A DNA stretch of 64,000 bases from Alectoria sarmentosa (Eukaryota > Ascomycota > Lecanoromycetes > Lecanorales > Parmeliaceae). The stretch covers positions 62,001 to 126,000 of the forward strand of contig WOGZ01000051.1 in the NCBI GenBank assembly GCA_009733775.1, given 5' to 3'. This document shows positions 1 through 12,128 of this stretch, piece after piece. Under the pieces are notes generated by a model. The model saw only the letters and a list, made by a program, of their open reading frames with translations. It did no database searches and had not been told where the DNA came from. The translations under genes were made by a program, and so were the position numbers. How positions within the stretch are numbered: position 1 is the first letter of the stretch; each line of letters begins with the position of its first letter.

Positions 1-2680
1 CGAGCAGAAAATCAACGAGCTCAAATCTCTTTCCACCCATGAACATCGTGGAACCCGACCGTTGATCAGGGACTTGTTCGGTCCATCTTACACTTACAAT
101 AAGGTAGCCGGTGCTTTTCATAAAGAGTGGAGTTATCGTGGTCTATTCGTTCGTCTAGAGCATTCTACATTGAATCACACATTGATAATTGGCATTCTCC
201 GAAAGCCAGGCTCATTCGGGCCTCAGAAGATCTTCATACCTCCATGTCATCCGGATTTCTGACTTCGGTTCCGTTCATCCTCCACATAGTTATAGAGCTT
301 CCCGCAGCGCTCTCGTTCGCTTTGTTCCCGTCTGCCACCCTCTCGATACCTCAACCTCATGCTCAAGCTGTGATTCGTCAGTATGCTCTGCTACTGCTTT
401 CAACCATCATAATTGCTGCAGTGTTTGTCCAGCAGAACCAGAACGGCCACGGGCCGAAGATGCCTGAGCGAGGTGTAGCCAGCGCCCTTGCATTGTATCA
501 TTTGGGACCTCTGGTTAGAGCTGTGCATCGATTTGGAAGAAAACAAGGCACCGGAAGAGGTTTCCTTGGGCAGCCATGGCTCCATCTGTTGGTGCATGTG
601 CTTTGTTGTCTGGCATTGGGCGGCAGAGGTTGGCTGTGGTGGTGACCCGGCGGTTTGGGTCAGTGAGTGGGGTATTGTCCCGAGGGAGGACTTAGGACAA
701 ATGATTGTGCAGGAAGAAACATTGTCTTGAGCAACCTGACATCACAGTCGCGAGTGCAAAAGCCCCTGACAATTAGCAAGCTACATCACGGTGAGCCCAG
801 TGAAAGGGTTCGGGAGCCGAGTCCATTTCCAACCCTATTTTACGCGATTCTTGCGAGCTTCAGGCTGGCTTCTCAGAAAGATCAAAGATGTGCGAGGAAC
901 GCCGAGGGAGCTGTGTTCCTGACAGCCTTGAACTTGGAAGGTTGTTGCAATCTTTGGTTGACTAGTCCTGTGGAACTTGAAATTGGGCAAGATTGGGCAG
1001 CCAGTTGCTGGTCTAGATGAGCAGCCGTGCAGGCAGAGCATTCTTTCGCGTCTAGACAATGACACGGTCGCCTTGGCTGGTAGCCACAGGAATGGAGTCT
1101 TCCGTAGACGACAAAGGCATGATGTCTGAAGACATGGGTGTGCTGCAGCCATGGATATCAAGAAGGATCCTGATTTGCTCTGACGACCAAGTGCGATGGC
1201 TTTGGTTGTGGAAATAAGCGAAGGCATCGGATATTAACGCGTGTTTACGGCAATGCCGCCATCGGCGAATTACTTATGCGTGCGCCGTGCAGTAAGGTAC
1301 CCTACTTTATTAAGTATTCTCGAGATGTTCCCCATTGCCTTATGGCACGCTAGGGTGCTTGCGCCACTAGCTGAAGATCAAGAGTGTTATGACCAGGAAT
1401 ATGTTACCAAGAGGCAGGTCTGACAGCTGCGCGCAAGCGTGACCCGTGGAGTCGGAAACCAATGAACTGCACGAACCATTCCTGATCTGCGTCTGGGCTT
1501 GAAGTGACGTGCTTTAGCCTGGGTGACGTACCCTCGTTGGTATTTGTTTTTCATCTCCATGTAGCAAGAGTGCTAGGCTAGACTTTTGAGTGGCGCCGCG
1601 AGCGCGATGAAGAACCGAGTTGACAGCTGCTCCCTTGCTGCATGAAGCCACTATCAAATTTTAAAATCTCCCAGAGACCTAAAGACCGGGTCTTAAATGA
1701 TGCGGTGGCTGTGGAGTCCCACCTTCAAAATACCGCTTTGATCCCCCGCGCCAAAGTTGGGGGCTGCATGAGAGTGCGTGAGCTAGAATCCGAGCTCCCC
1801 ATTCGGCGAGCTCAGCAAACGACTATTTTCCTTCCAGACCAACAGAGGTCTGAAGCAGCACTGACTCGCCTGCAAACAAAAATTCCCGTAAAAAGCCGCA
1901 CACCCCCTCTCTCTCTCAATCACTCAGCTCATGTATGTGGCTTGCTGGAGGCAGTCCCAGCCAACTGGTAACGAGGCACACAAAGTGAGGAAAAGAAAAA
2001 AAGGTACGTTGTAGGTTGGCACCAGTGGAACGGCGTATAGCCTTTTCAGACGTCTAGATGGGATATTCGATGGAAAGACAGATGATGCGTCTTAGTTAAG
2101 TATTGATCAACCACTGACTGCCGAAGGGTACTAAGATCGACGAACAAGTCTAGAAACAGGCACAGCTTTTCACGGACTTCAAGGGCAAAAGAGGAAGCAG
2201 CCTTGTAGACTTATTCTATACCAGAGGAGCCCAGTGGGTTGTAGTCAGGCATCAACACAGGACGGCAGCCAAGGTACCATCGAGGTTGTCGCAGGGGAGG
2301 CGTGAAATCTATTTCATCGGGTCAGAAGAATATTGAGTCTCACACGTCTAGGCCCTCGATAGTGTCTTGCAGATGCGAATTGCTGCAGTAAGCAAGCCCT
2401 TGAAACGCACGGATTGTGCAGACTGCAGGCGCTTGTAGGCGCTGTTTCGAGGAAGATGTTGATGGGTAGAGGGTGGAGGGTGAGGAGAATAATGATAGTA
2501 ATGGGGGAGAAGGTGAATATAGAGTACCGATGGCGTTGGAACAGCCCGCCGGCAGGGATTATTGGAGCTTTGGTATGGCTGATGAACCGTTGAAAGCCGG
2601 GTGGAAAATGGCAGCGGTCCGTTTTTCGACACTTGTTAGCGCCGTCCGTCAAGTACCGGATTGATGATTGATCTCCAAAG
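1..2680. other. Left-end stretch with no supported gene
   Basis: Several overlapping short open frames exist on both strands, the longest about 170 codons. None has family resemblance, splice structure or consistent codon use. I see no RNA gene or transposon terminus. It could hold non-coding transcript or the end of a gene lying outside the window. Confidence 0.5.
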
Positions 2681-2687
2681 ATCTTCC

Positions 2688-2740
2688 TTTCTCACCTTTC
2701 TCACCTTTCTCACCTTCTTACCTTTTCTTACATCCCACCA
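2688..2740 (+). promoter_or_regulatory. CT-rich tandem tract upstream of the velvet gene
   Basis: A pyrimidine tract with about four near-perfect copies of a 9-base unit CTTTCTCAC, decaying into CTTCTTAC/CTTTTCTTAC. CT-rich blocks are common at core promoters and transcription starts of filamentous ascomycete genes. Its position about 300 bases before the velvet start codon fits that role. Transcription start is not shown by the sequence. Confidence 0.45.
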
Positions 2741-3027
2741 TTCCCCCTTCGGTACACAACAATACCATCTTCTATCTTACTCGTTACTTGTCAAGAAATA
2801 TCATCCCCCCCCTGCTCTCACAGTCCTGAGTTCAAGTATAAATCATCTCTCCTCTCTCGCTCAAATACTCCTTCCGCCCTCATGCCTTTTTTGCCACCTG
2901 TGTTTGTCCCTTCCTCCACACGCTCATACCATGATATTGGGGTAGCCTACATCCAAGACAAGCAAGGAAGTCCCCTGCACCATCACAGCATATCCGTTGC
3001 CACAAGAACACCGTGCTCATTCTGCTC

Positions 3028-4455
3028 ATGTCCTCAATCACTCCATCCAGCTCTGTACAATCCGACCCAAGGAACATCTATTACCCCACTCGTCTCGCAT
3101 CAGGCTATGGCATGATGGCAGACATCCAGCGTTCCCAACCTGCTGCTCATACCTTGCCACCGCCTCCTACAATGCAAGCAGCCTCTCGCCATCTTCCGCC
3201 TCCATCTCATCTAGAACCTTCATTTGTGCCCCAGTCGCCTCAGGTACGGCCTCAATACTCGGATCTTCCGACCAGGCATTACCCGGTGTATGACCGGCCG
3301 TCACCACATGCACAGCCACCAGCGCAGGATTTCAGACAACCTTGGCAAACTTCGGTACCACTGGGGCTCTCAGGGCACGCGCCAAGCTTCCCACATCCAC
3401 CTCTCTACCCCTCCAAGGCTTCATTCCAATCTACTAACCCAGGCACTGTGTACGAGGCGCTGTCACCTGTTCGGTACGGAACGGATGAGCCTCCGCCAGA
3501 GGCTTCACTATTCAACGAAGGAGCATACTCTACGACCACCTTCCCAGCGGGCCACTCATCGCACCAGAGCCCAATCAGTTCCTACCGAGGCTCTATCACT
3601 TCTTCTAGTGGGCACAGCACTGGATCAACGCACTTTCCTAAGCCTGCTCCAGTCTTCGAGGCATCGAGCAGGCCGGGAGACATGTAAGTGCCTAGCAGAG
3701 CAATCCGGCATGGAGACTTTAACGCTAAAAACAGTCGTAGGACCGATCGCTACATCCTTACACTTCGTCAACAGCCTATCGCCGCTCGTGCGTGTGGCTT
3801 TGGAGAACGCGACCGCCGGGTCATCGACCCTCCGCCCATTGTCCAGCTGTCTCTCAAAGATTTCAATCCCAAATCTTCCGCAGACATTGCCGAGCTTCGC
3901 TGGCCATTCAACATAGTGCACTGCGCTCTACTCTCTGTCCTTCCTCAGCCTTCAACATATCCTCCGACCTCAGATGTGACAGCCGTCCCGGACCCAAATC
4001 AATCGAACAGAGTGAGCCGTCGCCTGATGGGTACCCTGGTGGCTTCACCTTTCGTTGGTAATGATCCCGAGGCCCCCCAGTCGAGCGATGAAAATGCCCG
4101 CCTTGGTTGCTTCTTTGTCTTTCCAGATCTCTCCTGCCGCCAGAATGGCCATTACCGGCTCCGCTTCACGCTGATGAAAGTCAGCATGCCCAACTCAACC
4201 GAGGATGGCCAAGGCAGCATCGCTGGAAGCATAGACAGCGACGTCTTTGAGGTCTTCAGCGCTAAGGACTTCCCCGGAATGCGAGCGAGCACCGCTCTAA
4301 CCAAGGAGCTCAAACGACAAGGTGCGACCGTGAGCGTCAAGAAAGGTAAGGGCCAACGTAAGCGTGGGGGTAGCGGGAGCGAGAAAAGCAGCAGCGATGA
4401 AAGTGATGGAGCTTCCAAGGCTTCCAAATCCAGGCAGAAGAAGAAACGGGCTTGA
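3028..4455 (+). CDS. velC: VelC-type velvet family regulator
   Basis: A nuclear velvet-domain protein of about 456 aa. Velvet proteins bind DNA with an NF-kB-like fold and form homo- and heterodimers that couple sporulation and secondary metabolism. Exon 1 is 3028..3683. The intron is 3684..3740 (GTAAGT donor; an alternative acceptor after 3734 adds two residues). Exon 2 is 3741..4455. The first ~220 residues are Pro/Ser/His-rich and disordered. The velvet domain follows, with the hallmark ARACGFGERDRRVIDPPPIV block and the closing motif FSAKDFPGMRASTALTKELK. The tail is Lys/Arg/Ser-rich and NLS-like, ending in KKKRA. A long N-terminal extension with a C-terminal velvet domain is the VelC arrangement, not VosA (domain first) or VelB (split domain). 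The first in-frame ATG is at 3028; ATG at 3106 or 3109 is possible. An out-of-frame upstream ORF overlaps the start (see findings). Confidence 0.87.
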
Positions 4456-6830
4456 ACCTACACCCAATTTGGAAATCCCTGGTCCTAGCGTCAAATTCCG
4501 ATTCGCAACCGACGAGTGACGGATATGACCGTCGCGCGATGGGCGTTCTGTCCAATAGTTCTTGGCTCTTTTGGACTAGAAGCTAGCGTTACCAGAGAAC
4601 AGACGTGGACAATCGGATATTGATACTCGTTTCTTGGCAAATACTTGAACTGCCGAAGTAGCCTATTACCTCGGAATCTTCTTTCATTTAACCAGGGACC
4701 CTCGGACTCAGGGATGGTTTTTCCCTACCCGCTCTTTCCTGGACCCCAGGAACTCCTATTGGATCGCGCTTTCAGACGGCCGTCAACTGCTATTCTTTGG
4801 ATCTTTGCGCAGGCTTACAAACGGTCTTTTGCTACCACGGTGCCCGCATACTGAGATGGGAGAACGACGCTACTGATTTTTTTCTTGCTATCTATTTGAC
4901 ATGAGTTACCTCTATATTCGATTGATAGATCATTGATTTTCACCACCTCTCCAATGTGCATATTTCCATTTCTATCTTCTTCCTGCTGTGACGCTGTTAT
5001 TGTATCTCGGGACCACAAACCGGTTTGACGGACTTCCCTAGTGGTACCCGACCTGTGCCTCAGGGCTTGGTCACGAAACCAGTTCAAGGAATTTTGCTTG
5101 CAATTCATCTTGCAGGCATCCCCGGGAGTATTTTACTCGTCCAGGTTGGCGTGTCTACAATTCCCAACGGTTCCCTGCCAGTGACAGTGTTCTCGGAAGC
5201 CAAGGGTATCACTGGGCTAGACCCCAGTGTCGCTCCCAAATTCCAAGAACTTTCTCAAGTCCCTCACCCCAGTAAACCTAGCTTCCTCTCCAAATTACAG
5301 CGCCTAAGAAGCCCCACTTGAACGACGACATACGCCCTCCAGAAGCTCATGGTGGACCCGGATTAAAGACTGTAAGTTGGGCCACACGTTCTGCGGCTTT
5401 CCAGTACCTTAGGACAGCGGTCCACAACCACGAAGCAAACTTGCTTGAGGGTTCTGACCTATGGACAACGGGCTATTTTGTCCGTCTTTTCTGTTACCCG
5501 CTGCGAGGGAATCGATTTATAATTCCGATTAATATCTTCTAGTATCGAAGTTTTCATCGTCAATTTGATAGATATCACCAACAGCAACTCGGGATTCTTG
5601 GCTGCATACAACAGATCTGGCAAGAATACGCTCGGCGTGATCAAAATCAACTATGCGATCCAATCACCGAGCTCCCAGTCCTTGAACAAGCTTGCACGTG
5701 CTAACCGCCCCCACGCAGCAATTCCCCAGGTATTGGATGCGAGGTTCCGGAACGTCGCGGGTTGGCATAATTAGGCGCTTTCACCGACCTCTGAAAACGC
5801 TGCGAACAAAATGATCTCCGGTGCAGATCGCATGCAGCACATCACAGAGGCGGTGCGCGCCCCGGGACATCTTTCCCTGTCAGCCTGCCTGCCTGCCTAG
5901 CACATGCATTGGCCCATAGTCACTCCATTCTTCCCTCTGACCATTTCCCGTGGCTCAACCACATACTCGGGATCCTCTACTCCCTCCGCTCGTCCATCTG
6001 GCACAGCCCCAAAGTCTATCGGAGCCCATGTATTCGGATCTCTTATACAGTAAAGTAGGAACCCCCCCCCCCATCCCCCTTCTCTTCTCTCTATCCAGTA
6101 TATACCCAAAGTCTATCGGAGCCGTGTACTCGGATTCCTTACAACCCCCCTCTACCAAACCCCTTCCCCCCCACCCCCCCCCGGGGCTCCTGAACCCCCA
6201 CCCCTTCTTCACGATCCCTCCATGCACCCGACCGCAAATGCTCAACCAGCGCCAGATTGCAGCACTGATAACAGAAACCGTGTAATCTCTTCCAAGCTCG
6301 CAGGCGCGATCTCATACGTAAAAATCTTGGCCTTGATTGCAGGGAGAGGGAGGTGTCAGTTGGTCTTAGTCATCGACCTGGACGTCTCCAAAAACAGGTC
6401 GTGTGTTTCACATGCAAAATTTCAAATTCAAATTTTCCACCGAACACCGCTTCGGTCTTCTGTTCTACGAACTGCGCCAGCACGGGCGGACAGCCGATGG
6501 ATTTGAGTAGAGATAGATTCGTTCAGCCCACACAGAACATCTCTATTCTGCTCGCAGTGTGAATTTACCCCTCACTCGTACTTTTTGAGTGTCATTGTCC
6601 CTTCCCCCCTCTTCGTGGAGCTGAACTGCCCCCTCCCCGTAAACATCCCCCCCTGTGCAGCCAGCCAATGTGTGAACCAAGCACGGGCAATACCAACTTT
6701 GCTCCTGTAGTGCTGACAGCTCATACAAAAGACCGCTCGCTCATGATGACGGATTTCACCGCCTTCGTGTCCCCCTTTCCTGCCCCTTCACCCTGCCTAC
6801 CCTATCAACAACCCCCTTTGGCAATTCCCA
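4456..6830. other. Convergent intergenic region with C-rich tracts
   Basis: This lies between the 3' ends of the velvet and RING genes. It contains scattered ORFs under 100 codons (for example 5025..5321 +) with no recognisable family, long C-runs around 6061-6073 and 6165-6182, a short GCCT repeat near 5883-5899, and a diverged direct repeat (annotated separately). I support no gene here. Confidence 0.5.
6007..6146 (+). repeat. Diverged ~40-base direct repeat, offset 97 bases
   Basis: CCAAAGTCTATCGGAGCC, then a similar block (CATGTATTCGGATCTCTTA versus GTGTACTCGGATTCCTTAC), occurs at about 6007-6047 and again at about 6105-6146. Between the copies lie a C-run and a CT-rich stretch. Only a handful of mismatches separate them, so this is a local duplication and not chance. 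No ORF explains it. Confidence 0.75.
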
Positions 6831-9800
6831 TCACCGATACCGCAAAGCTTCCCTCTCGCTCTCCCCCTTAATAAGCGTAGACTCCTCATCCTCGTACTTA
6901 TAACTCATCCTCCTCCCCGGCCCGGGCTTCCCATTGACCCTGCCACCCCCCTGTCCCTGACCCGCCGCACTTCCACCCCCAATCTGCCCCACCATCGCCC
7001 TCGCCTTCCGCTGCTCCTCTCTAGCCACCCTCTCCGCGTTCCTCGCTTCGCGCTCTCGGGCGTGCTGGTCTATCCTCGGTCCTTTCGGTGGTGATCGGTG
7101 CTTCTCTGCCTCCACGGGCTTTTCCCTTTCCTTTTCTTGATCCTGGGCAGGGCCTTTGGGAGTTCTGTCGTGGTTTGATCGTGGTTCTTTAATTTCACGC
7201 TTGCTGGCTTTGGATGAGCGGTGGTCGTCTTCTTTGTCTTCAGACACGTCTTCGTGGTCGCGGCGAGAGCGCTTCCGCTCGCGGTGATGGTCTTCGTGCT
7301 CTTCGTCATCGGAACGCCGCTTGCGTGAAGACTGGGATGGGTCTTCGTGCTTTTTGATGTGTCCGTTGGCGGCGGTGCTAGTGATGGGTATGGAGCGTCT
7401 GCTGGCGCCGTTGATAGTAATTTCAGGAGATTTCGAGCGTTTTCTGTTGCTTCGATGATCTTTGTCATCGTCTCGGCTTCTATCGCGGTGGGATCGATGG
7501 GAGCGGTGACTGCTTCGTTCGGTATCTTTTTCTTTGTCATAGTCACGACGGCTTCGGTGTGAAGATCGTTTGGTTGATGAATCGGCGGATGCGGCTCTAG
7601 TGCGTGAGCCTTTGGACTCTTTGGTATCGCCGTCGTCGTCATACTTTCGCGAATGACGACGGTGGCGTTCTCGTCGCTTCTCGTAGTCGCTGTCATTTGA
7701 GGGGCTGGTCGAGCGGTGGCGATGATGCCGGTGGTGGGAGGATTGGTGTCTTGCTGGAGAACGAGAACGCTCCTGGGAGGGGCTGAGTTGATAATTAGCA
7801 AACGTATTCCAAGGTATTCACACAAGCCGGCAGTGGCGCGTACCTCTTTGCTGCTGTAGAGCTATTGGGTCGAGTTTGAGCGGCAGCAGAAGCGCGGCCA
7901 ACTATCGAGAATCCTTTGATACCCGTGTTTGGTTGTCCTTCTCTTAAGGCCTTGGGAGCTTTGGGCGCACCTTCGACGCCAAGACCCTTCGGCGCACTAG
8001 GAGGAACGACAGGCTTTACCATTGGTATAGAGACACGAGGAAAGGTATTATGAGGAGGGTACCCAGAGCCTCGACCGCGCGGTCCTCCACGATAGTCCGG
8101 ACCTCCATAAAAGCCACGGCCAGCACCACGACCTCGTGGACTCATGTCTAGTGGCTGGTCTGAATGGAGCGCTGAGGGACCTGTGGGAATCATAGGGCTA
8201 GGTGGAGGCATCATTGTGGGAGGAACAGAGGCGCTGATAGAGGCGCTGGTATCGACAGCAGGTAGCTCTGGCTTTGGAGCCTCATCGGATATAAAGGTTG
8301 GTATAGGTGCGGGCTGCTCTTCTTTCACTTCCAGCACTGGCTCAACCTGGGTCTCTTCAAGGACCTCCGTCCTGGCGGCCACTTCTTCCGCTGCTGCCGG
8401 TTCTACTGGCTCCTCCTTGGTAGATAGATCTGAAAGCTTCTCGGCGTTTTCATCTGCATCGCCAGGGTCAAGCTCTTTATTGAGCTGCTCTTCAGCCGTA
8501 AGCTCGGTGGCATTCTCCTCTGACCTAGCATCCTGGTGGCTCCCAGTAGTGGTCTGATTCTGTTGCTGTTGCGTGGGCTGATCTTGTTGTGGTCCGTAAC
8601 TTGGTGAACCTCTCCGCGTGACCTGTGGTGGCATTTGCTGATGGATCGGTTCGTAGTTAGTTTGGTTCTGATTTTGATTACCTTGAGAAAAGCTCTGACT
8701 GTGACCACCGCGACCGCGCCCTGCATTCGGGTATCCACGACCTCGGCCACGGCCGCGATTTTGAAAACCTTGGCCATGGTGACCGTGATGGAAATCATTA
8801 TTGGGATATTGATGTTGATGCATCTGGTTGAAGTTTCCTTGATGCGGTGGCACATTATATCCACCATATCCAGTATTAGCTCCAAATTCATCACCGCTTA
8901 TTCCTCCTTGACCACCATAAGCATTTTGATTGAATTTATCTTGGCCTGCGTTCCATGCTGCGGGTTGCCCGTTGAATCCTCCTCCGAACGCTCCTTGTCC
9001 AGCATTATTGAAGCCCATGCCCATGTTCATGCCATTCATACCCACGCCTTGCCCGCCAAAGCCGCCGTACATACCCTGCGACATAGTCATAGGATCCATG
9101 CCCATACCTGGCATACCTAATACTTCGTGGTTAGCGAACTATACGGAAGCTAATATCATTGTCACGGGCGCTCACCCATCATGTTGGGAAATGCGCCCAT
9201 CATAGGATTGGAAATTCCGTTTGGCATAAATTGCATCATTTGATTAAAGTCTCCCAGCCCATTGAAGCCCATATTGGGAAAACCACCATTGGTGCCATCG
9301 AAACCGAAGCCACCGATATTCATCCCTTGCACATTGTTTTGAGCCCACTGTTCATTCTGACCCATAGACTGCTGCTGCTGCTGCTCCATTTGCTTTTCAT
9401 TGTCATCTGTCTTTTCCTGACCAACACTACCTTCACCAGCGGTTTGCGTCGACGCTCGTCTAAGAATCTCAGCACCCGGTGACTGGTGAAGTCAGCGATG
9501 AACGCTTTCCAGTGTGGATGAGTGACTTTACCTCGATAGACTCCTGTGGAATGTCTTTCTGGGCCTCGGTAGGTATGGCTGACTCCTCGGTCTTCGAGCC
9601 TGCATCATCCTGGGCCTGGGCGGTCTGGGACCCATCGCCAGAGCCTTGGTTGACATCAGTGCTATCTGCTACTGCAGATGTGGGGTCCGGCGCAGGGGTC
9701 TCAGAAGGTTGTGGAGCCGGTGTTTGATCTAATAATGGCGCAGCAGGAGTAGCCGGTGTAGTAAACGCTTTCTCCACCGCTTCTTTCTTCCGAGCTGTCT

Positions 9801-10173
9801 CACGTTCCATAACCTTCTTCTTGAGAAAAACTTTGATCGTAGTCCGCAGAGCTTTATTCGGCCGACAGTCATCGGGCACCATGGGCTCATGCAAGCATAC
9901 TGGGCAAGCTACAGGTAACGAAGCTTGGCCTGAAGTTGATGTTAGCGTCACCAGACGACCGCTTAGTGTTAGATGAACTACTTACAGTCTTCGCATATTG
10001 ATTGATCACAGCACGGCAGGCGAAACGCGTTGTTGGCAAGCTTGTTGCAAGCTGCACAGCGAAGCTTGACCGGTATGTCATCCATCGTCAGCGACCTGGT
10101 ACATCGGTCAGCTAGGTCGTAGTCTCAAAGAGTTTTGTCCAACTAACGCAGCGATCTCTGCAGGTGTGGCCAT
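6831..10173 (-). CDS. RING-finger protein, RBBP6-like RING with Gly/Met-rich and RS-type tail
   Basis: Six exons, in phase throughout: 10148..10173, 9986..10095, 9532..9929, 9176..9482, 7844..9116 and 6831..7782. They encode about 1021 aa. The N terminus (residues ~15-65) is an all-Cys RING (C-x2-C ... CC-x4-C-x2-C ... C-P-V-C) followed by a PNKALR stretch. That pattern resembles the RING of RBBP6/Mpe1, an E3 ligase associated with pre-mRNA 3' processing. The DWNN ubiquitin-like domain and CCHC knuckle of Mpe1 are absent. The middle is Ala/Pro/Glu-rich, then Gln-, Met/Gly/Asn- and RGG-like rich (RGRGRG repeats). The C terminus is Arg/Ser/His/Asp-rich like splicing proteins. Inferred role: nuclear ubiquitin ligase linked to RNA processing. 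Orthology to Mpe1 is not claimed. Divergent from the hydrolase gene. Confidence 0.75.
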
Positions 10174-10611
10174 GATGGTGGTGAGCTCCTGAAGAGCAAG
10201 GTGAGGATAAGGAGATTTGGTGTTGGTCAGTGCCGGTGTCGCTATTGCCGCTCAGTCGATGGAATTGCTGGGCAGTGAGAATGGTGGAGGTGGTGGGGTT
10301 GATCTCATAGCGAGAAGAAGAGAAAGGAAGTCGGAAAGATGACGAGACACAAGACCATGAAGGGTGAGAGGTTCGCAGGTGTTGATTCTCGTTCGGCTTC
10401 CCGTTCTCTGAACTTTGAGACCCATAAAAAACGGGGGAGCCTTGGCACACTAATGCGGTTTGGGCTAAGACAAGTTTCCTGACGCACGAGCGATACTCGA
10501 CAGTGTTTTCTTTCAACACTCTAATTAATACTTTCCTTGATCTTGCCGTACACTCTTTGTTTGTATCCTGATGATTGCTTCTTTCTATGTAACACTAGCA
10601 GTCTTGAGGCA
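10174..10611. promoter_or_regulatory. Shared divergent promoter, RING gene / hydrolase gene
   Basis: A 438-base interval between two start codons pointing away from each other. It must carry both promoters and 5' leaders. No sharp regulatory motif stands out beyond purine/pyrimidine-rich patches. Confidence 0.5.
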
Positions 10612-11843
10612 ATGATTCTTGACCGTATCTCGTATCTAGATTGTCTTGTTTTCCTCATCTTCCTTGCGCCACAGTTGATCCGGCGTATCAACGTCTTTGA
10701 ATTGCTCCTCTGTATATTTCAGGCGTTGCCATTCTTTCGTGAGAATCTCTGCTAAGACACCTTCCGTTCATCTGGCCGTTTCCTGACAAAGAGCTAGTGA
10801 TTCAATTGCCATACAGCTTCATCAAAGAAAGATATCTCACTCCCAGACGGAGCAGATCACCATTCGTCAAGCAAGCTTCACCGTTTCAAGATTTTGTAAT
10901 CCGATGTGTACGATATGCTTTCGCTCATTTTCCCGCCAAGATTGGCAGAGTCTTCTTTTCCAAGCCCGTTGCGCTACCATTTCTTCGGTTTCGTATGTTT
11001 AGACAAGGCTATCTAAAATCGCCAATAACGTGGCGTGAGATCAATCTCAAGAACAGTCAGGGCATCTGGATTAACCTAGATCAATATGTCAAGCCCGACA
11101 TTGTTATCTATCATTGTCATGGTGGTGGACTTTCTATGGGATCCTGCTACTTTTACCTCGAATTCCTCCTAGCTTGGGCCAGTCTGCTCAAAGAGGCCGG
11201 CTATCGGAACCCTGCCATATTCTCCCTCGAGTATACCTTGGTACCGGATGCCGTGTATCCAGCCCAGCTCGAGCAGACCGTCACTGGCTACGACTACGTT
11301 CGCAAGATTGTCGGAGACCCCTCACGCATTTGCGTCGGTGGCGACTCCGCAGGTGCCACATTGATATTGAGTCTGCTGCTACATATTGCTAAACAACCGG
11401 ATTACGAAAACCGTAGACCAGGTTATGCAACTCTGATCTCACCTTGGACAACTCTCTTCAGCACACAGAATCGGAACACCACCAGTGACTTTCTAGATGC
11501 GAACCAGCTCCACATGTATGGACGTCAGTATGCGGGGTCAGAGAAGAATTTGGATGATCCATTGGTATCTCCAGGTATCTGTAAAGATGGCGCCTGGTGG
11601 GCAAAAGCTTCGCCGTCCAAAGGATACGGTATCTTATTCGGGTCTGAAGAGGTGCTCGGCCCAGAGCTACGTGATCTTATTGCTTTATGGCGCAGGAATG
11701 GATGCGCTGTCTGTGTACGAGAGGAGGCTGGGGCAATCCATGCATGGCCTGTTGCTTCACTGTTTCTATGTGATACGCAGGCCTCGAGACAGAAGGGGCT
11801 GAGGGACCTTGTGAAGATGATTAAACGAGCCATAGAGTTGTAA
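10612..11843 (+). CDS. Alpha/beta hydrolase fold-3 (HSL-type) esterase, membrane-anchored
   Basis: Two exons, 10612..10738 and 10798..11843, with a 59-base intron that has a CTGAC branch site. They encode about 390 aa. The first ~42 residues form a hydrophobic anchor (LDCLVFLIFLAPQL). The oxyanion-hole HGGG is at about 150-153. The nucleophile elbow GDSAG has Ser at about 226, and the catalytic His is in AIHAWP at about 357. In place of the usual acidic DxLxD block I see GSEEVLGPE, so the acid may be Glu. The family hydrolyses short- to medium-chain esters or acylated metabolites; the substrate here is unknown. The start was chosen because the anchor exon joins in phase to LIQLPYSFI. Beginning at the second exon would have no ATG. 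Confidence 0.82.
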
Positions 11844-12128
11844 TAAGACTCCAATATACTCATAGCACTTGCATAAATCGCATTGTCTCCTCCTGAGGCT
11901 CTGCATTCCGCTTGGAGGCGGGCTGGTGGAAGTTGCGTGACTAGCATCGCTTATCTATCTTTGCAATCGCCGTTGTAGCCGGTTTCTCCTCCGGATCATA
12001 GCGGCTTTAACAACAAAGGTATCTCCCAGCCGTTTCTTGTGCAGGCCATTGATTCCTGCAACCCCTTTTATACCATCCTCCCTACTCTGTTCTAGCTCTA
12101 CCAAGCTCCAATCCAGCAAAGTAGCACA

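Noticed and set aside
127..645. 172-codon + ORF at the left end
   Set aside because: No family, overlapped by frames on both strands, unsupported start.
7070..7825. 251-codon - ORF
   Set aside because: Runs in the wrong frame over the RS-type exon 6. The correct frame links in phase by an acceptor at 7783-7784.
8144..8557. Ser/Gly-rich + ORF
   Set aside because: Shadow of the Ala/Glu-rich part of the RING gene; composition explained by the opposite strand.
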